DNA of 64,000 nucleotides from Pseudomonadales bacterium. Its GTDB lineage: Bacteria; Pseudomonadota; Gammaproteobacteria; Pseudomonadales; Azotimanducaceae. Below, piece by piece: positions 1 through 7,637 of the stretch. The notes under the pieces are model-generated. The model saw nothing but the letters and a program-made list of their open reading frames with translations. It was not told where the DNA came from and did not search any database. Every line of letters begins with the position of its first letter. Within the stretch, counting starts at the first letter, position 1. Location: NCBI GenBank assembly GCA_024234635.1, contig JACKNX010000008.1, positions 108,895 through 172,894 on the forward strand, written 5' to 3'. Made by a program: the position numbers and the translations under genes.

Positions 1-640
1 CGACATCGAAGAACTGACCGGTGCCCGTCGTTCGCGCGTTGTGGATGGCGGCCACCACGCCCAGCGCCAGGAGCGTGCCGGGATAGATATCGCCTGCACT
101 CACTCCACCGGGGTACCCACCGCCACCGGCCGGCCCGGTGATATGCGCATGTCCTCCCATGCTTTGCGCAACGATGTCGTAAGCGGGCCACTCCGCATAG
201 GGACTCACTCCCGTGCGCGGATCGCCGAAGCCGCGGATGGCGCCGTAGACGATACGCGGGTTGCGTGCGGCCACCGCCTCGTAGCCGACGCCCAGGCGGT
301 CCATCACACCGACGCGCATGTTCTCCACCATGGCGTCCGCGCGCTCACTCATCGACAGCAGAAGCTCCCTGTCAGCCGCCTGCTTCAGGTCAAGGACGAT
401 GCTCCGCTTGTTGCGGTTGATGCTGGCGAAGTAGCCGCCGTAGTCCACGCCCGCCGTATTGTCCGGCCCGGCATTGGCATAGTCCGGCGGCAATGGCGGC
501 AGGGAGCGGGAACCGTCGCCCCCCGGCGGCTCCACTTTGATGACGTTGGCACCCAGGTCCGCCAGCAGGGCAGTGCCGTAGGGCCCGGCCAGTGCCATCG
601 TGCAGTCGATGATCGTCAGATCAGCGAGTGGCCCGCTCAT
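1..640 (-). CDS. CaiB/BaiF family CoA-transferase, N-terminal part (runs off window)
   Basis: The minus-strand frame opens with ATG at 638-640 (MSGPLADLTIIDCTMALAGP) and stays open to the window edge, so only about 213 N-terminal residues are present. The family (class III CoA transferases) moves CoA from a thioester donor to a carboxylic acid in the cytoplasm. Seen here are the typical opening 'GPYGTALLADLGANVIKVE', the 'NRNKRSIVLDLK' segment and 'GFGDPRTG'. It lies 8 nt downstream of the SDR gene on the same strand and follows an enoyl-CoA hydratase gene, so it probably belongs to a small acyl-CoA catabolic operon. The substrate cannot be inferred. Family call secure. Confidence 0.9.
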   Translation of the reverse strand, partial: MSGPLADLTIIDCTMALAGPYGTALLADLGANVIKVEPPGGDGSRSLPPLPPDYANAGPDNTAGVDYGGYFASINRNKRSIVLDLKQAADRELLLSMSERADAMVENMRVGVMDRLGVGYEAVAARNPRIVYGAIRGFGDPRTGVSPYAEWPAYDIVAQSMGGHAHITGPAGGGGYPGGVSAGDIYPGTLLALGVVAAIHNARTTGTGQFFDV

Positions 641-648
641 GCGCCGGC

Positions 649-1377
649 CTATGCACCCAGATCCGTGGGACCAACCGCAAAAGCCTCACGATCACGCAGC
701 TTCACGCGAACTTCACCGTTGGCGCCATTGCGCAGCAGATCCACTGCCTCAGCGGCCATGACGGCGGGTGGCATGGGACCGTGGGCGCCGGTGCGGAACG
801 CATCCGGCACGATGCCGGTATCCACAACGCCGGGACACAGCACGTTGATACGCACGTTGCCGCTCGCGTTAGCGGCCGCCACGCTGCGACCGAATCCGAT
901 GAGACCGTACTTCGTGGTGGCATAAAGCGGGTCGATGGGCAGCACGCCGAGCCCGGCGATGGACGCCGTGATGGTGATTGCGCCGCCTTTCACGCGCATG
1001 CGGGGCAACAGCAGCTTCACACCGTGAAACACGCCGTCCAGGTTGACGCCCATGATGCGCCGGTACTGTTCAAGGCTGACAGCTTCAATGGCCAGGAAGG
1101 CATCGCCGGTGGGCACCGTCATGATGCCGGCGTTCAGATGCACGAATGTCGGTACGCCGAGCGTCGACTCACACGTTGCCACGGCGTCGGCAAATGCGTC
1201 ATACCGCGTGACATCACAGGGAATGAAGGTGGCGCCGATGGCCGCGGCATGTTGCCGGCCATCGCGTTCGTTGACATCACACAACGCCACCCGGGCGCCG
1301 GACGCCGCCAGCTGCCGGCAGACCTCCGCACCGATGCCGGTTGCTCCGCCTGTCACCAGCGCCACTTCGTCAGCCAT
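649..1377 (-). CDS. short-chain dehydrogenase/reductase (SDR)
   Basis: About 242 residues, classical SDR length. The frame extends further upstream, but the Rossmann fold begins immediately at MADEVALVTGG, so ATG 1377 is chosen. Visible motifs are TGGATGIG (NAD(P) binding), LNAG, and the catalytic Ser with Tyr-x3-Lys (YATTK). It should catalyse NAD(P)-dependent oxidation or reduction of an alcohol/ketone, possibly a hydroxyacyl-CoA given the crotonase gene 50 bp upstream and the CoA-transferase gene just downstream. Exact substrate unknown. Confidence 0.9.
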   Translation of the reverse strand: MADEVALVTGGATGIGAEVCRQLAASGARVALCDVNERDGRQHAAAIGATFIPCDVTRYDAFADAVATCESTLGVPTFVHLNAGIMTVPTGDAFLAIEAVSLEQYRRIMGVNLDGVFHGVKLLLPRMRVKGGAITITASIAGLGVLPIDPLYATTKYGLIGFGRSVAAANASGNVRINVLCPGVVDTGIVPDAFRTGAHGPMPPAVMAAEAVDLLRNGANGEVRVKLRDREAFAVGPTDLGA

Positions 1378-1427
1378 TGCCTGCCTCCAGGGATTCGCGC
1401 CTGCCAGACGCCGTGTCAAACACCCTT

Positions 1428-2264
1428 TCAACCGCCCGAGGCGGCACCGGTATCCTTGCCTTCCAGTTCGGCCACCTTCGCGCGCAGCCGCTGCTCCCGC
1501 CAGTCGCTGTGGCCAAGATGCTGGAGATTGAACGCGGCCTGCTGCGCCGTCCAGAAACCCTGGGCATCCAGCGCCTGATTGCAGCTCAGCTTGGCAAGTT
1601 TCAGCGAGAAGCCAGGCCGCCTGGCAATCTTGCCCGCAAGATCCAGCGTGAAGTCCGCAAGCTGATCGCGCGGCACCACATGATTGAGCATACCCACGTT
1701 ATAGGCTTCCTGTGCCGTCACCGGCTGGCCGGTGAACAACATCTCCTTGGCCTTGCGGATGCCGAACTCCCACGGGTGTCCGAACCACTCGACGCCGTTG
1801 ACGCCAAAATCGACCGTGATATCGATGAAACTGGCATCCTCGCTGGCGACAATCAGATCGCACACCCACATCAGCATCAGCCCGCCGGCAATGGTCTTGC
1901 CATGCACCTGGGCGATGGTGGGCTTGGGAAGTTGCTGCCAGCGCCGGCACATGTGGAAGAATATCTCTTCCTCCAGCGCCATGTGACCTTCCGCGCCAGG
2001 CTTGCCAATCCCCCCTGAGATGCCGATGCGCGTCGGCTCGAAGTCGTCCCGCCCGCGGATATCGTGCCCGGAGGAAAAGTGCGGGCCTTCACCCGCCAGG
2101 ATGATGACCTTTACGGCATCGTCAAACGACGCCCGGGTCAGCGCTTCATTGAGCTCGTAGGTCATGCGCTGGTTCTGCGCATTACGTGTTTCCGGCCGGT
2201 TGAGCGTGACCCGGGCAATGGCGCCGTCGATCACCTCGTACCGTATCGTCTGGAATTCCGACAT
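1428..2264 (-). CDS. enoyl-CoA hydratase/isomerase (crotonase) family protein
   Basis: A 278-residue crotonase-fold protein starting MSEFQTIRYEVI. It shows the CoA-binding 'RVTLNRPETRNAQ' region, an oxyanion-hole segment 'FSSGHD', and the second oxyanion strand 'AGGLMLMWVCDLIVASEDA'. The usual active-site glutamate region reads 'GVNGVEWFGHPWE', which is atypical for simple enoyl-CoA hydratases, so a specialised hydratase, isomerase or C-C hydrolase is possible. A GGGGAG sequence about 10 nt upstream of the ATG serves as ribosome binding site. It appears to be the first gene of the minus-strand trio with the SDR and CoA-transferase genes. Confidence 0.85.
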   Translation of the reverse strand: MSEFQTIRYEVIDGAIARVTLNRPETRNAQNQRMTYELNEALTRASFDDAVKVIILAGEGPHFSSGHDIRGRDDFEPTRIGISGGIGKPGAEGHMALEEEIFFHMCRRWQQLPKPTIAQVHGKTIAGGLMLMWVCDLIVASEDASFIDITVDFGVNGVEWFGHPWEFGIRKAKEMLFTGQPVTAQEAYNVGMLNHVVPRDQLADFTLDLAGKIARRPGFSLKLAKLSCNQALDAQGFWTAQQAAFNLQHLGHSDWREQRLRAKVAELEGKDTGAASGG

Positions 2265-2415
2265 GTCGGCTCGCTCCCCTCATGGCTTCTGATATCTCGT
2301 GACGGCATGGTATTACGCACCGGCCCCCGTGCGTAGGCCCCGGGCGAGTTGACTTGCAGCCACGCTGCCCGGACAGTTCCCCGTCCCCGGACCCAGCGTC
2401 GACCCTGACACCCCG

Positions 2416-3240
2416 ATGGACACTCTCGCCACCGCCTACGGCCCACTCCTGGCAATGATGCTCCTCAGCGGCGCGGCAGGCGGTCTCATGGCCGGTCTGC
2501 TGGGCGTGGGCGGCGGCATTGTGGTGGTGCCCGTGCTGGACCTGGCTCTGTCGCTGCTCGGCGTCGATCCCGCCCTGCGCATGCACGTCGCCGTGGCCAC
2601 ATCAATGGCCACCATCATTCCCACCGCCATCAGTTCCGCCCGGGCCCATCACGCCCGCGGCGCAGTGGATATCGCCCTGCTCCGTCGCTGGGGACCCGCT
2701 ATGTTCCTGAGCGCCATTGCCGGCACGCTACTCGCCTCCCGGGCGCCTGGAAATCTGCTTGCCCTGGTGTTCGGCACGGTGGCCCTGCTGGTGGCTGCCA
2801 AGATGCTGCTTCTGGACCCTGATCTGCGGATAGCGGACCGCGTGCCCGAACACCCCCTGGCTTATACACTACCTGCCGGCATTGGCTGCGTGTCCAGCAT
2901 GATGGGCATTGGCGGCGGCACGCTGTCGGTACCGACGCTGACGTTACTGAACCAGCCCGTGCACAGCGCAGTGGGCACTTCATCCCTGTTTGGCGTACTC
3001 ATCAGCATCCCCGCCGCCATCGCCTACGTCGCCACAGGCTGGGGAGAGCCAGGGCTGCCCGCGGGCAGTGTGGGTTACGTCAACCTGCCGGGCTTTATCC
3101 TCATCGCGCCGGTAAGCACCCTGCTGGCCCCGCTGGGCGCACGCATCGCACACGGCCTGTCGCGCCGGCAGCTCAGCAACGCGTTCGGCGCCTTCCTGCT
3201 GCTGGTGGGTGCACGCATGTTGTGGTCCGCACTGGGCTAG
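2416..3240 (+). CDS. TauE/SafE family sulfite/anion exporter permease
   Basis: A 274-residue, very hydrophobic protein with about seven or eight membrane segments. The family signature is duplicated: GVGGGIVVVPVL near residue 31 and GIGGGTLSVPTL near residue 160, one in each half of the pseudo-symmetric permease. Members move small organic or sulfur anions (sulfoacetate, sulfite, taurine-related) across the inner membrane. It is divergent from the crotonase gene and 98 bp ahead of the peroxiredoxin gene. Substrate cannot be told from sequence. Confidence 0.88.
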   Translation: MDTLATAYGPLLAMMLLSGAAGGLMAGLLGVGGGIVVVPVLDLALSLLGVDPALRMHVAVATSMATIIPTAISSARAHHARGAVDIALLRRWGPAMFLSAIAGTLLASRAPGNLLALVFGTVALLVAAKMLLLDPDLRIADRVPEHPLAYTLPAGIGCVSSMMGIGGGTLSVPTLTLLNQPVHSAVGTSSLFGVLISIPAAIAYVATGWGEPGLPAGSVGYVNLPGFILIAPVSTLLAPLGARIAHGLSRRQLSNAFGAFLLLVGARMLWSALG

Positions 3241-3242
3241 CC

Positions 3243-3279
3243 ATGCGTAATATCTATCGTTACAAGATAAACAATCAAT
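3243..3279 (+). promoter_or_regulatory. OxyR-like tandem site upstream of peroxiredoxin gene
   Basis: Two 15-nt blocks separated by 7 nt fit the OxyR pattern ATAGnTnnnAnCTAT-N7-repeat. The first block (3243-3257) matches 8 of 10 fixed bases, including a complete CTAT end. The second (3265-3279) matches 6 of 10. It is about 60 nt upstream of the peroxiredoxin-glutaredoxin start, a classic OxyR target. No oxyR gene lies in the window. Pattern match only. Confidence 0.4.
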
Positions 3280-3280
3280 T

Positions 3281-3298
3281 TTTCATATGTATATGAAA
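3281..3298. promoter_or_regulatory. perfect inverted repeat TTTCATAT-GT-ATATGAAA (operator candidate)
   Basis: An 8-bp perfect inverted repeat with a 2-nt centre, sitting in an AT-rich patch of otherwise GC-rich DNA, 41 nt upstream of the peroxiredoxin ATG and directly after the OxyR-like blocks. It could be a repressor operator overlapping the promoter. The binding protein is unknown. Confidence 0.45.
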
Positions 3299-3338
3299 CG
3301 CCTACCCTCGTTTGCAACGAATCAACGAGGACCCTCAT

Positions 3339-4115
3339 ATGCCCGCCAGCCAGAACTTGCAGCAAGCCCCGGACAACGCCGTCGCCCGTGAGGGACAAGC
3401 CGTACCAGGTACTGTCTTTCGCACCCGCGTCGACCACGAGTGGGTGGACGTGGACACCGCCGCCATATTCGACAACCGCTGTGTCGTGGTATTCGCCCTG
3501 CCCGGGGCATTCACGCCCACCTGCTCGTCATCGCACGTGCCCCGCTATCACCAGCTCGCGCCAGCGCTGCGGCAGCACGGTGTCGACGAAATCGTCTGCA
3601 TTGCCGTCAACGATGCGTTTGTCATGAATGAATGGCAGGAAGCCCAGCAGGCCTGGAACGTGCGTTTCCTGCCAGATGGCAACGGCGCGTTCACGGCAGC
3701 GATGGGAATGCTGGTGGACAAGTCCGATCTGGGCTTCGGCCCCCGCTCGAGGCGGTACTCCATGCTGGTTCGCAATGGCATCATTGAAAAGCTGTTCGTC
3801 GAAAGCGAGGCGCCCGGCGATCCCTTTGCGGTATCCGACGCCGACACGATGCTGCGCTATCTCGCACCCGACGCGGCACCACCGGCGGATGCCGTGATCT
3901 TCACCCGCCGCGGCTGCAGCCACTGCGCCCGCGCCAAGGCGTTGCTGCGCGAAGCCGGTATCGACTACGACGAACTTGTGCTCAACCGCGACTTCACGGA
4001 CCGCACCCTGCGCGCACTCAGCGAGGACGCCACGTATCCGCGGGTGTTCGTGAATGGCGAGCAGATCGGTGGCGCTGACGCGCTGGCGGCCTGGCTGGCG
4101 CAACGCACGGCGTAG
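3339..4115 (+). CDS. hybrid peroxiredoxin-glutaredoxin (Prx5-Grx fusion)
   Basis: About 258 residues. ATG 3339 is chosen because AACGAGGA precedes it by 7 nt and the peroxiredoxin domain starts soon after. The N-terminal Prx5-type domain (about residues 1-165) carries the peroxidatic cysteine in PGAFTPTCSSSHVP. The C-terminal glutaredoxin domain (about 178-258) has the dithiol CSHC motif and the 'TYPRVFVNGEQIGG' glutathione-binding stretch. Known fusions of this type reduce H2O2 and alkyl hydroperoxides with glutathione as electron source in the cytoplasm. Monocistronic, with an OxyR-like site upstream and a strong hairpin downstream. Confidence 0.95.
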   Translation: MPASQNLQQAPDNAVAREGQAVPGTVFRTRVDHEWVDVDTAAIFDNRCVVVFALPGAFTPTCSSSHVPRYHQLAPALRQHGVDEIVCIAVNDAFVMNEWQEAQQAWNVRFLPDGNGAFTAAMGMLVDKSDLGFGPRSRRYSMLVRNGIIEKLFVESEAPGDPFAVSDADTMLRYLAPDAAPPADAVIFTRRGCSHCARAKALLREAGIDYDELVLNRDFTDRTLRALSEDATYPRVFVNGEQIGGADALAAWLAQRTA

Positions 4116-4137
4116 TCCTGCGCACACTCAGCTGACT

Positions 4138-4162
4138 CCGCGCCGGGCCGGTCCCGGCGCGG
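4138..4162 (+). terminator. strong hairpin after peroxiredoxin gene
   Basis: Perfect 10-bp GC stem (CCGCGCCGGG / CCCGGCGCGG) with 5-nt loop CCGGT, starting 22 nt after the stop codon. There is no T-tract, so intrinsic termination is likely but unproven. Confidence 0.6.
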
Positions 4163-4521
4163 GCTCCGGCGGCGCCATCTTGAGCGTTCGCGAAGTTGGT
4201 GTACCCGGGGGCACCCACGCTGCCGCACGGGGCTGCCGATGCCCTCCTCCGCTGCCGCGAGGGCCGCGGAAAAAATGTGGCAGCGGGGCTACATGGCTCC
4301 AGGCATATCGCTTAACATTCCGCGCCGGAATCGTCTGTTGCCGAGGAACGTTGGCACCGGCGATGCGGGAGGGGCGCGCCGGGTATCACTACCCGAACCG
4401 GCAGCGGGACGTACCGTGATCTTCGGGCAACGCGGCCTGTTGCGCGGATGCCATGCGTTCACCCTGCCCTGCAACTTTCGTTGGCCATACCGTAACCAGG
4501 GCCGCAACGACCAGCTGAGCA
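4163..4521. other. 359-nt non-coding leader upstream of the ceramide operon
   Basis: No convincing gene in either direction. It should contain the promoter of the aasR operon, but no clear sigma-70 hexamers or operator stood out. Confidence 0.4.
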
Positions 4522-6300
4522 ATGCAGAACGAAGAACAACAACCCGGCTACGTACGCCTGCCGACCCCCACCGATTCCGGACTGGACACCCCCCGGGAAC
4601 CGCTGAGCAACCTGGCCGCCATGCTGGACTACGCCGCGCAGGGGCGCAGCGGTTTCAATTTCTACTCGCACCACGGCGAGCTTTCGCATGTTCTGAGCTA
4701 CGCCGACCTGCGCACCAGCGCGCGGCACATGGCCCGGCAGTTGCTCGCGCTCAAACTGCCGCGTCTCAGCCGCGTTGCCGTCATCGCCGACACCACGCCG
4801 CTGTTTCACCAGGTGTTCTTTGCGTGCCAGTACGCCGGCTTCATCCCGGTACCGTTGCCCGCGGCGCTGTTCATGGGCGGCGCGGACAAATACGTACAGC
4901 AGATCAGCCGCATGATGCGCAGTTGCGATGCCAGCGTCGCGATCGCGCCGCGTGGCTACGAGGATCTGCTCGCGCGGGCTGCCGCGGACTGCCCGCTGGC
5001 CTGGTCCGGCGGCGAGTCCGAACTGGCCGCCCTTCCCGCTCCGGATGCGACGTTCGAGCCGCTTCACGACGACGAAGCGGCTTACCTGCAGTACACCTCC
5101 GGCAGCACGCGATTTCCGCGCGGCGTGGAAATGACCGAACGCGCGGTGGTCTGCAATCTCAACGAGATTGCCGACAAGGGCGTGCAGATGACCCGCGCCG
5201 ACCGGCTGGTGTCCTGGCTGCCCTTCTACCATGACATGGGGTTGGTGGGGTTCGTGCTGGTGCCCCTCTGCCGGCAACTGTCCGCCGACTATCTCAGCCC
5301 GCGTACTTTCGCCATGCGTCCGCGCCTGTGGCTGAAGATCATCTCCGACAACCGCGGCACCGTATCCTCCGCGCCACCCTTCGGCTACGGTCTCACGGCA
5401 ACCCGGTTGCGGGTCGGCAGCGACACACAGAAGTACGATCTGTCCAGCTGGCGCGTCGCGAGCGTCGGTGCGGAGCGCATCAACGCTCGCATGCTCGCCC
5501 GTTTCTCCAGCGCGATGCAGGACATGGGCTTCAACCCCAAGGCGTTCGTGGCCTGCTACGGCATGGCCGAATGCGGGCTGGCCATCAGCTTCGCGCCGCT
5601 TCGCCAGGGTATCCATGTCGACCATGTGGACAAGGAGATCATCACCACCACCGGCCGTGCCGAACCCGTTTCCGGACGCGGCGACGACCTGGAACTGGTG
5701 GACTGCGGCCGCTTCCTGCCCAGCTACAACTGGCGCATCACCGACGATGCCGGCCATCCGCTCGGCGACCGTCAATGCGGGCACATCCTGGTGCGCGGCC
5801 CAAGCGTCATGCGCGGTTATTTCAATGACCCCGAGTCCACCGCCGCCGTGCTCAGCGCGGACGGCTGGCTGGACACCGGCGACATCGGTTACACCGTCGA
5901 CGGCCACCTCTACGTCACGGCCCGCAGCAAGGACGTCATCATCGTCCATGGCCGCAACATCTGGCCGCAGGATCTGGAACAACTCGCCGAGTCCTGCCCG
6001 GGGGTTCGGCTGGGCGACGCCACCGCCTTCGAGATCACGCGACCCAACAACGATCCGATGGTCGTGATCGTTGTGGAGACCAAACGTCCTGAGCCGGACC
6101 TGCGCCGGCTCATTTCCGCTGAGGTGAGCCGCAATTTCGGCGTCACCCCCCACGTGGAACTGGTGCCCCCCAAAACCCTGCCCAAAACCTCCTCCGGCAA
6201 ACTGTCGCGCGCCACCGCGCGCCAGGGCTTCCTGGAGCGCGTGGGCTGGGATGCAGGCGGTCAGCCGGTGTCGCGGTCCTCGCTGGAAGGTTATGGCTGA
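4522..6300 (+). CDS. aasR: acyl-ACP synthetase of ceramide synthesis (fatty acyl-AMP ligase family)
   Basis: A 592-residue ANL-superfamily adenylating enzyme. Visible are the P-loop YTSGSTRFPRG (around residue 190), the core 'GWLDTGDIGY' (about 447), 'KDVIIVHGRNIWPQDLE' and the C-terminal catalytic lysine region KTSSGKLSR (about 555). It resembles fatty acyl-AMP ligases more than CoA ligases. In Caulobacter a similar enzyme (AasR) charges the dedicated carrier AcpR with the acyl chain used by serine palmitoyltransferase. The next gene overlaps its stop codon, and acpR and spt follow, which supports that role. The shine-dalgarno is weak. Function inferred from family plus neighbourhood. Confidence 0.85.
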   Translation: MQNEEQQPGYVRLPTPTDSGLDTPREPLSNLAAMLDYAAQGRSGFNFYSHHGELSHVLSYADLRTSARHMARQLLALKLPRLSRVAVIADTTPLFHQVFFACQYAGFIPVPLPAALFMGGADKYVQQISRMMRSCDASVAIAPRGYEDLLARAAADCPLAWSGGESELAALPAPDATFEPLHDDEAAYLQYTSGSTRFPRGVEMTERAVVCNLNEIADKGVQMTRADRLVSWLPFYHDMGLVGFVLVPLCRQLSADYLSPRTFAMRPRLWLKIISDNRGTVSSAPPFGYGLTATRLRVGSDTQKYDLSSWRVASVGAERINARMLARFSSAMQDMGFNPKAFVACYGMAECGLAISFAPLRQGIHVDHVDKEIITTTGRAEPVSGRGDDLELVDCGRFLPSYNWRITDDAGHPLGDRQCGHILVRGPSVMRGYFNDPESTAAVLSADGWLDTGDIGYTVDGHLYVTARSKDVIIVHGRNIWPQDLEQLAESCPGVRLGDATAFEITRPNNDPMVVIVVETKRPEPDLRRLISAEVSRNFGVTPHVELVPPKTLPKTSSGKLSRATARQGFLERVGWDAGGQPVSRSSLEGYG

Positions 6301-7264
6301 CCTGAAGGGAATACCGTCGGCAAGCGCCAACGGCATTCCCCCGACCCGCGTACTGGTCACCGGCGCCACCGGCTTTATCGGCCTTCGACTCGTCCGCCAG
6401 CTGCTGGTCAATGGATTCAACGTCACCGCCGTGTTGCGCCCCGGACGTGCCGCGGCGGACCTTCCCGCCACGGTCAGACCTGTCCATGCCAACCTCTTGG
6501 ACGTTTCCGCATTGCGGGAGGCTGCCCGGGACGCAACCCGGGTCATCCACCTCGCCGGCGTCGTGCGTGGACGCGCCTACGCGGATTTTGCGCCGGTGAA
6601 CGTACACGCCACCGGCACGCTCGTCGAAGCGCTCGCAGGGCTGACGCCCCCACCGCCGCTGCTGCACATCTCCTCCCTTGCCGCCCGGTTCGCCGCCGTT
6701 TCCCACTATGGCGCCAGCAAGCTGGCCGGCGAAGACAGGGTGAGCGAACAGCCGATCGTGCCCTGGACAATTCTGCGCCCGCCGGCCGTTTATGGCCCCG
6801 GCGACCGGGAACTGAAGCCTCTTCTGTCCCTGCTGGCGCGGGGGATCGTGATCATCCCCGGCAACCCGGATCAGCGTCTGTCATTTCTGCACGTGGACGA
6901 CCTCACCAGTGCCTGTATCGCCTGGCTTCGCGATCCGTCCGCCGCCCGCCATCGCACCTTTACCATCGACGATGGCCGACAAGGTGGCTACGATTGGCGC
7001 GCCATCGCGGCAGCGGGCAATGCACGCCAGCGGATCCGGCTCGTGGTGCCACGTCACGTGCTCGCCCTGCTGGGCAAACTCAACGTGCTGCTCTCCGGGC
7101 TGACGGGACAACAGCCGATGCTGTCCCCCGGCAAGGTACGGGAGTTGACGCAGGACGATCTCACGGCAACGGGGACGGAAGGTAACGCGGCATGGACCGC
7201 GGCCACGGGCTGGCAGCCAACCTGGTCTCTCGCCGAGGGAATACGCAACGCCCTGGCCGGGTAA
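6293..7264 (+). CDS. cerR: NAD-dependent epimerase/dehydratase-like reductase, CerR-type
   Basis: About 323 residues. ATG 6293 overlaps the aasR stop by 8 nt and follows GGAAGG, indicating translational coupling. It is an extended SDR with VTGATGFIG at residues 20-28 and the Tyr-x3-Lys pair in SHYGASK (about 139), followed by 'LRPPAVYGPGDRE'. In Caulobacter a homologous epimerase-like protein (CerR) reduces the 3-keto group during ceramide synthesis, where it is thought to act on 3-oxo-ceramide. The immediate neighbours aasR, acpR and spt make this the best reading. A sugar epimerase is the alternative by domain alone. Confidence 0.8.
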   Translation: MADLKGIPSASANGIPPTRVLVTGATGFIGLRLVRQLLVNGFNVTAVLRPGRAAADLPATVRPVHANLLDVSALREAARDATRVIHLAGVVRGRAYADFAPVNVHATGTLVEALAGLTPPPPLLHISSLAARFAAVSHYGASKLAGEDRVSEQPIVPWTILRPPAVYGPGDRELKPLLSLLARGIVIIPGNPDQRLSFLHVDDLTSACIAWLRDPSAARHRTFTIDDGRQGGYDWRAIAAAGNARQRIRLVVPRHVLALLGKLNVLLSGLTGQQPMLSPGKVRELTQDDLTATGTEGNAAWTAATGWQPTWSLAEGIRNALAG

Positions 7265-7362
7265 ACGGACGGATGGGATTCGAGGCAGCCTGCCCCGCCC
7301 ACCGGAATACACTTCAACGCCCGCCGACAGGCGGAGCATGTACGTACAACATGAGTTGTCGT

Positions 7363-7384
7363 GGATGACCCGTACGGGTCATCC
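7363..7384. promoter_or_regulatory. 22-bp perfect palindrome just ahead of acpR
   Basis: The half-site GGATGACCCGT is followed at once by its exact reverse complement with no spacer, ending 10 nt before the preferred acpR ATG. It could be an operator for an internal promoter or an RNA hairpin near the ribosome binding site that tunes carrier-protein synthesis. If translation began at an upstream ATG, the palindrome would be coding. No known regulator matches it by eye. Confidence 0.5.
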
Positions 7385-7394
7385 GCCTGAGGAT

Positions 7395-7637
7395 ATGGAG
7401 CAGACGGCTTTGACCGAGACAGAACAGCAACTGGCCACCCTGCTGGCCAGAATCGTGCCGCTTCCCGCCGATTTTGACGCGCAGTCGGACCTGATCGACG
7501 GCCTGGCGATGGAATCCATGCAGGTGATGGAATTTGTCATGGAAGCGGAGGATCACTTCGACGTTGCCATCGCCCAGGACAAGCTGGCGGACGTACGCAA
7601 CATCGCCCAGCTCGCCGTTATCATCGAACAGCTATGA
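7395..7637 (+). CDS. acpR: acyl carrier protein dedicated to ceramide synthesis
   Basis: About 80 residues from ATG 7395, normal ACP length, starting MEQTALTETEQQL. In-frame ATGs exist upstream (7338, 7365), but they would add a non-ACP leader and translate the palindrome. GAGGAT lies directly before 7395. The phosphopantetheine serine is Ser41 in LAMESMQVMEFV, where the standard DSL reads ESM. The stop codon overlaps the spt start (ATGA). Lying between cerR and spt, it should carry the acyl chain loaded by AasR and hand it to serine palmitoyltransferase in the cytoplasm, as for AcpR of Caulobacter. Confidence 0.85.
   Translation: MEQTALTETEQQLATLLARIVPLPADFDAQSDLIDGLAMESMQVMEFVMEAEDHFDVAIAQDKLADVRNIAQLAVIIEQL

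Noticed and set aside
4459..6546. 695-codon open frame antisense to aasR/cerR
   Set aside because: High-GC shadow: low-complexity His/Gly/Arg-rich translation with no family motif, fully opposite genes with clear motifs.
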